A stretch of 64,000 nt of DNA from an uncultured Alphaproteobacteria bacterium (GTDB taxonomy: Bacteria > Pseudomonadota > Alphaproteobacteria > Methylaequorales > Methylaequoraceae). This document shows, piece after piece, positions 61,549 through 64,000 of this stretch. The stretch lies in assembly GCA_902547955.1 (NCBI GenBank), contig CACCPY010000003.1, positions 78,274 through 142,273 on the forward strand, read 5' to 3'. The notes under the pieces were generated by a model. That model ran no database searches. It saw nothing but the letters and a program-made list of their open reading frames with translations, and had not been told where the DNA came from. Each line of letters opens with the position of its first letter. Within the stretch, counting starts at the first letter, position 1. The position numbers and the translations under genes are program-made.

Positions 61549-61707
61549 ACTTAATTATATGGAATATAAATTATAAAACTCAAGCAATGATAGGGTATTT
61601 ATTCAATAAGATTTTAGAAAAAGCAACGCAAATATGTACTTTAAATTATTCTTAACACACAAATTATATAATTGTCGTCTACTAATTACTAAGTTAATAT
61701 AATATCA

Positions 61708-62013
61708 ATGAAAACTTTAATTTTTACGTCAGTATTAATATTAATCCTACCCTTACATGCAAATACTATTTATGATCCGTATGGTAGGTATAAAGGTATA
61801 CTTGATAATAAAGGTCATTTTTTTGATTCTTATGGAGGCTATAAAGGTAAACTTACAACTGAGGGAAGTATCTACTCACCATACGGTAAGTTTTTAGGTA
61901 ACATTGAACGTGATGGAAAAATTTACGATCCCTATGGAAGATTTAAAGGGCAACTGAAGCAGGGCGAAAAATATTTTGATTCCAATGGAAATTTTAATAA
62001 AACAACTAAGTAA
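61708..62013 (+). CDS. Secreted repeat protein with five 17-residue YDPYGRYKG units
   Basis: After a signal peptide (residues 1-19, cleavage near HAN|T) the protein consists of repeats at residues 21-37, 38-54, 55-71, 72-88 and a partial fifth at 89-101. The units read IYDPYGRYKGILDNKGH, FFDSYGGYKGKLTTEGS, IYSPYGKFLGNIERDGK, IYDPYGRFKGQLKQGEK and YFDSNGNFNKTTK. The period is exactly 17. This resembles the small '5-fold beta-flower' type beta-hairpin repeats, where each unit is one blade. Function unknown; it should be periplasmic or outer surface. Confidence 0.8.
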   Translation: MKTLIFTSVLILILPLHANTIYDPYGRYKGILDNKGHFFDSYGGYKGKLTTEGSIYSPYGKFLGNIERDGKIYDPYGRFKGQLKQGEKYFDSNGNFNKTTK

Positions 62014-62033
62014 AACTATAAGTAAAAATTAAG

Positions 62034-62357
62034 TTATTTAAGCCCACATTTTTGTAAACCTTTGTTAATATATCTTTGACCTTTTTCCTTGATTTTTAAA
62101 CTATGCATTTCAATTTGTGATTTTGTGTCCTTATCAGAGAAATGTTTATCTTCATATTTACCAAGGTAACTTTTTTGTAATTTTTTTAATTTTTCATACT
62201 TGACCATCTCACCATCTTTTTTACTTTTTTCACTGGCTAAAGTGAGAAGAGTAATACAACCTAAATCTCTCTCTTCTGGTGTTATAGCTTTAAGTTTAAC
62301 TTCGGACTTTAACGTAAAAAAAGAAAAGAAAATAAACATGAACAGAAATAATTTCAT
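62034..62357 (-). CDS. Small secreted protein, unrecognised
   Basis: The 107-residue protein has a signal peptide (FLFMFIFFSFFTLKS, cleavage near residue 18). The mature part is helical and Lys/Glu-rich with two cysteines (RDLGCITLL and GLQKCGLK), which may form one disulphide. No family recognised. It is convergent with the repeat protein, with a 20-base gap between stops. Confidence 0.55.
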   Translation of the reverse strand: MKLFLFMFIFFSFFTLKSEVKLKAITPEERDLGCITLLTLASEKSKKDGEMVKYEKLKKLQKSYLGKYEDKHFSDKDTKSQIEMHSLKIKEKGQRYINKGLQKCGLK

Positions 62358-62445
62358 AAGATCAAAGTATACTTAAAGATTTTAAAAGTCATCAAGAAAT
62401 ACAAAATAATTTGAATTTTTCTTTTATATTTAGATCACACATTAA

Positions 62446-62721
62446 TTAGTTAAAATTTATCCAGTTAATAATAGCTCTAATACCAATTATAAAATACATT
62501 ACTTCCATCAAGGTCCTAGGGATATCTCTGTCTTTAATACCCATAAAAATCCAAATTAAACAAGAAATTGAACATATAGCCCAACCTATCCACTGAGATA
62601 GCACTTGAGCATTACCCAAAATATATGCACCAATCACAGCTAAAATAAATCCAAACCAACGCCAATAGTTAGTTTTTTTTAAATTATTTTCTATTTTCTT
62701 TTCTCCATTTACTAGGCTCAA
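62446..62721 (-). CDS. Small three- to four-helix membrane protein
   Basis: The hydrophobic part WFGFILAVIGAYILGNAQ, SQWIGWAICSISCLIWIFMG and MEVMYFIIGIRAIINW gives three or four membrane helices with a KDRDIPRTL loop. The start is uncertain because the frame runs into the thermonuclease gene. I choose TTG at 62721, which has GGAG six bases upstream and overlaps that gene by 38 bases; a GTG at 62733 is the alternative. The family resembles small PnuC-like or DUF6552-type proteins, without a firm match. Function unknown. Confidence 0.55.
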   Translation of the reverse strand: MSLVNGEKKIENNLKKTNYWRWFGFILAVIGAYILGNAQVLSQWIGWAICSISCLIWIFMGIKDRDIPRTLMEVMYFIIGIRAIINWINFN

Positions 62722-63172
62722 GAAAGTCTCCACTCCAAATTCCAAGTTGATTTTTTTTAGCATAATTTTCATCATTAATGTAATCCTTAGAATATCTTCG
62801 GTATGCAATTGCCCATCCGTTTCTTACCATCAATTTATTAAGATTTTGAGTATTGTAGTAGCAAACAGCAACTATTCTTTTATACCTATCTACATCTTTT
62901 TTTTTACAAATAACCCTCCCCTCCTCTTTGATAAGAAATTTAAGAAATTTAGTAGCTTCCTTACCACAATAGTAGTCTTTGTTTTTCCTTTTGCATTTTT
63001 GTTTGGTTTCAGGAGCATCAATTCCATGAAGTCTATATTTAACATTTCCTAAATGAATAGTATCACCGTCAACAATCCTTAATTTCTTTTGATTTGAATT
63101 TGAATGAACTAGAGAAAAATCAAATAGTAAAACTGTTAAGATAATTGAAAAAAAATGTAGGTTTTTTATCAT
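62684..63172 (-). CDS. Secreted thermonuclease (SNase-like)
   Basis: The 162-residue protein has a signal peptide (cleavage near residue 24) and the staphylococcal-nuclease fold: RIVDGDTIHLGNVKYRLHGI, DAPETKQKC, GKEATKFLKFLI and CKKKDVDRYKRIVAVCYY, with the catalytic Arg/Glu region. It cuts DNA and RNA in the periplasm or outside. Several cysteines (QKCKRKNKDYYCG) may bind metal or form disulphides. It overlaps the small membrane protein gene, so they may be translated together. Confidence 0.9.
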   Translation of the reverse strand: MIKNLHFFSIILTVLLFDFSLVHSNSNQKKLRIVDGDTIHLGNVKYRLHGIDAPETKQKCKRKNKDYYCGKEATKFLKFLIKEEGRVICKKKDVDRYKRIVAVCYYNTQNLNKLMVRNGWAIAYRRYSKDYINDENYAKKNQLGIWSGDFLEPSKWRKENRK

Positions 63173-63193
63173 TAGAAAAAATTTCTGTTTAAT

Positions 63194-63904
63194 CTAATTA
63201 ATTACTTGTTTAATGTCCCATCTCTTTTTTAAATATTGACATGTATCACAGTTTTTTGATGCTGGCGGATATTCATCACTAGCTAACAGTTTACAAGCAG
63301 ATAGAATAGCCTCTTCGACCCAACTATCATCACAATCAAGTTTAATGAGATGTAATTCAAACTTTATTTGTTGATTAAACATTGGTTCATTTCTGAGTCC
63401 GTTATAGTAAACTAAATACCCATCATTTGAAACTTTAAAGCCATTTTTTCTAAATATCCATTGGTACATTTCTAACTGTCTTCTGTAACCCTTTGGATAA
63501 TCATATTCTGAATATGTTTTTTCCCAATCAAATTTTGTTTTAGCAGTAGTTTTTACATCAGAAATAATTAATTCTTTATTAGGCTTCACCCAAACATCAT
63601 CAACTGCACCATAAAAATCATAACCTTTTAATTCATCAATATAATGAATTCCTTTAAAGTTACTTCTCCATTCATTCATTTTTGGATGTTTGAATGGTAC
63701 AGCATCTATTTTATGTTGTAAAAAAATTGGATGTGGCTCTTGTCTTTCTCGATAATAATCAAATTCATTCTTACATAAGTTATCGACTGCAATATTTAAT
63801 GTAAATGGTAAAGATGGAGCCCTTACTTTATACTTTTGTTCCAATACAAAACATCTTTTACATGTTAGAAATTTTTCTACACCTGATCGACTTACTTTAA
63901 TCAC
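63194..63904 (-). CDS. PD-(D/E)XK nuclease family protein, Cas4/RecB-like with Cys pairs
   Basis: The 236-residue protein starts with VSRSGVEKFLTCKRCFVLEQ, the N-terminal Cys pair (15/18). It has GAVDDVWVKPNKELIISDVK with the D...DxK core, KTTAKT, then YRRQLEMYQWIF (QxxxY), and a C-terminal NCDTCQYL Cys pair. This is the Cas4/AddB-like nuclease layout with a possible iron-sulphur site, although Cas4 usually has three C-terminal cysteines. No CRISPR array or cas gene is present, so it is a stand-alone nuclease of unknown role, perhaps in DNA repair. It lies 21 bases upstream of the thermonuclease. Confidence 0.75.
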   Translation of the reverse strand: MIKVSRSGVEKFLTCKRCFVLEQKYKVRAPSLPFTLNIAVDNLCKNEFDYYRERQEPHPIFLQHKIDAVPFKHPKMNEWRSNFKGIHYIDELKGYDFYGAVDDVWVKPNKELIISDVKTTAKTKFDWEKTYSEYDYPKGYRRQLEMYQWIFRKNGFKVSNDGYLVYYNGLRNEPMFNQQIKFELHLIKLDCDDSWVEEAILSACKLLASDEYPPASKNCDTCQYLKKRWDIKQVIN

Positions 63905-64000
63905 AACTTTAGTATAGTCAAAATAAAGTAGAAAAACACTGATGTTGAAAGTTTATTATTTAAATATAATTTTAGATTAACATAAGATGAATATTGTAAT

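Overview
The window is very A+T-rich and gene-dense, with mostly short intergenic gaps, many ATGA/TAATG overlaps and an alphaproteobacterial-looking gene neighbourhood (dacA-like, tmk, holB, metG, tatD and an MBL hydrolase in one run, plus rlpA, mltB, yajQ and panD). This suits a streamlined marine alphaproteobacterium of the SAR11/HIMB59 kind. That placement is inferred from gene style and order only; there is no rRNA or other marker to fix the taxonomy.

Layout. (1) 1-2566: the tail of a methylmalonate-semialdehyde dehydrogenase, a secreted SMP-30-like beta-propeller and an AtoE-type transporter. (2) 2645-25211: a surface-glycan region. It holds a GT-C-like membrane protein, two radical SAM proteins, a polyprenyl-phosphate glycosyltransferase, a DprE1/DprE2-like oxidase and reductase pair, an AsnB-type amidotransferase, a flippase-like membrane protein, GmhA and a reversed-order HldE-like fusion for activated heptose, two DegT aminotransferases, an E1 alpha/beta ThDP pair without E2 or E3, two sugar epimerases and a GT2-like gene. 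(3) 25222-41351: housekeeping genes (MBL, TatD, MetG, HolB, Tmk, DacA, RlpA, MltB, an LldD-like enzyme, YajQ, ALDH, an acetolactate-synthase-like enzyme, an SF2 helicase, PanD). (4) 41406-57562: a genomic island of about 16 kb in tRNA-Thr(TGT), bounded by a perfect 50-bp direct repeat (41434-41483 and 57513-57562). It carries a P4-type integrase, an AlpA-like excisionase, an HTH protein, a GIY-YIG-like protein and a large defence cluster. (5) 57563-64000: small membrane proteins, an ABC-2 exporter, a mini-MGMT, DUF2905, small secreted proteins, a thermonuclease and a Cas4-like PD-(D/E)XK protein.

The main discovery candidate is the island cargo at about 44.0-56.2 kb, a DISARM-like anti-phage system. 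It has a DrmA-like helicase (46840-50118), a DrmB-like DUF1998 protein (44895-46850) and a divergent DNA cytosine methyltransferase (55191-56183). Between them lie a 1107-residue protein in the place of DrmE with a DUF1232/YkvA-like motif, and a NERD-nuclease/UvrD-type helicase. I see no phospholipase-D DrmC. Two unrecognised small genes follow drmB in the same direction and could be accessory.

Three genes (dacA, the E1 alpha gene and an epimerase gene) are each interrupted by one single-base indel in an otherwise intact coding sequence. This pattern points to sequencing or assembly error more than to gene death, and warns that other frames in this contig may be affected.
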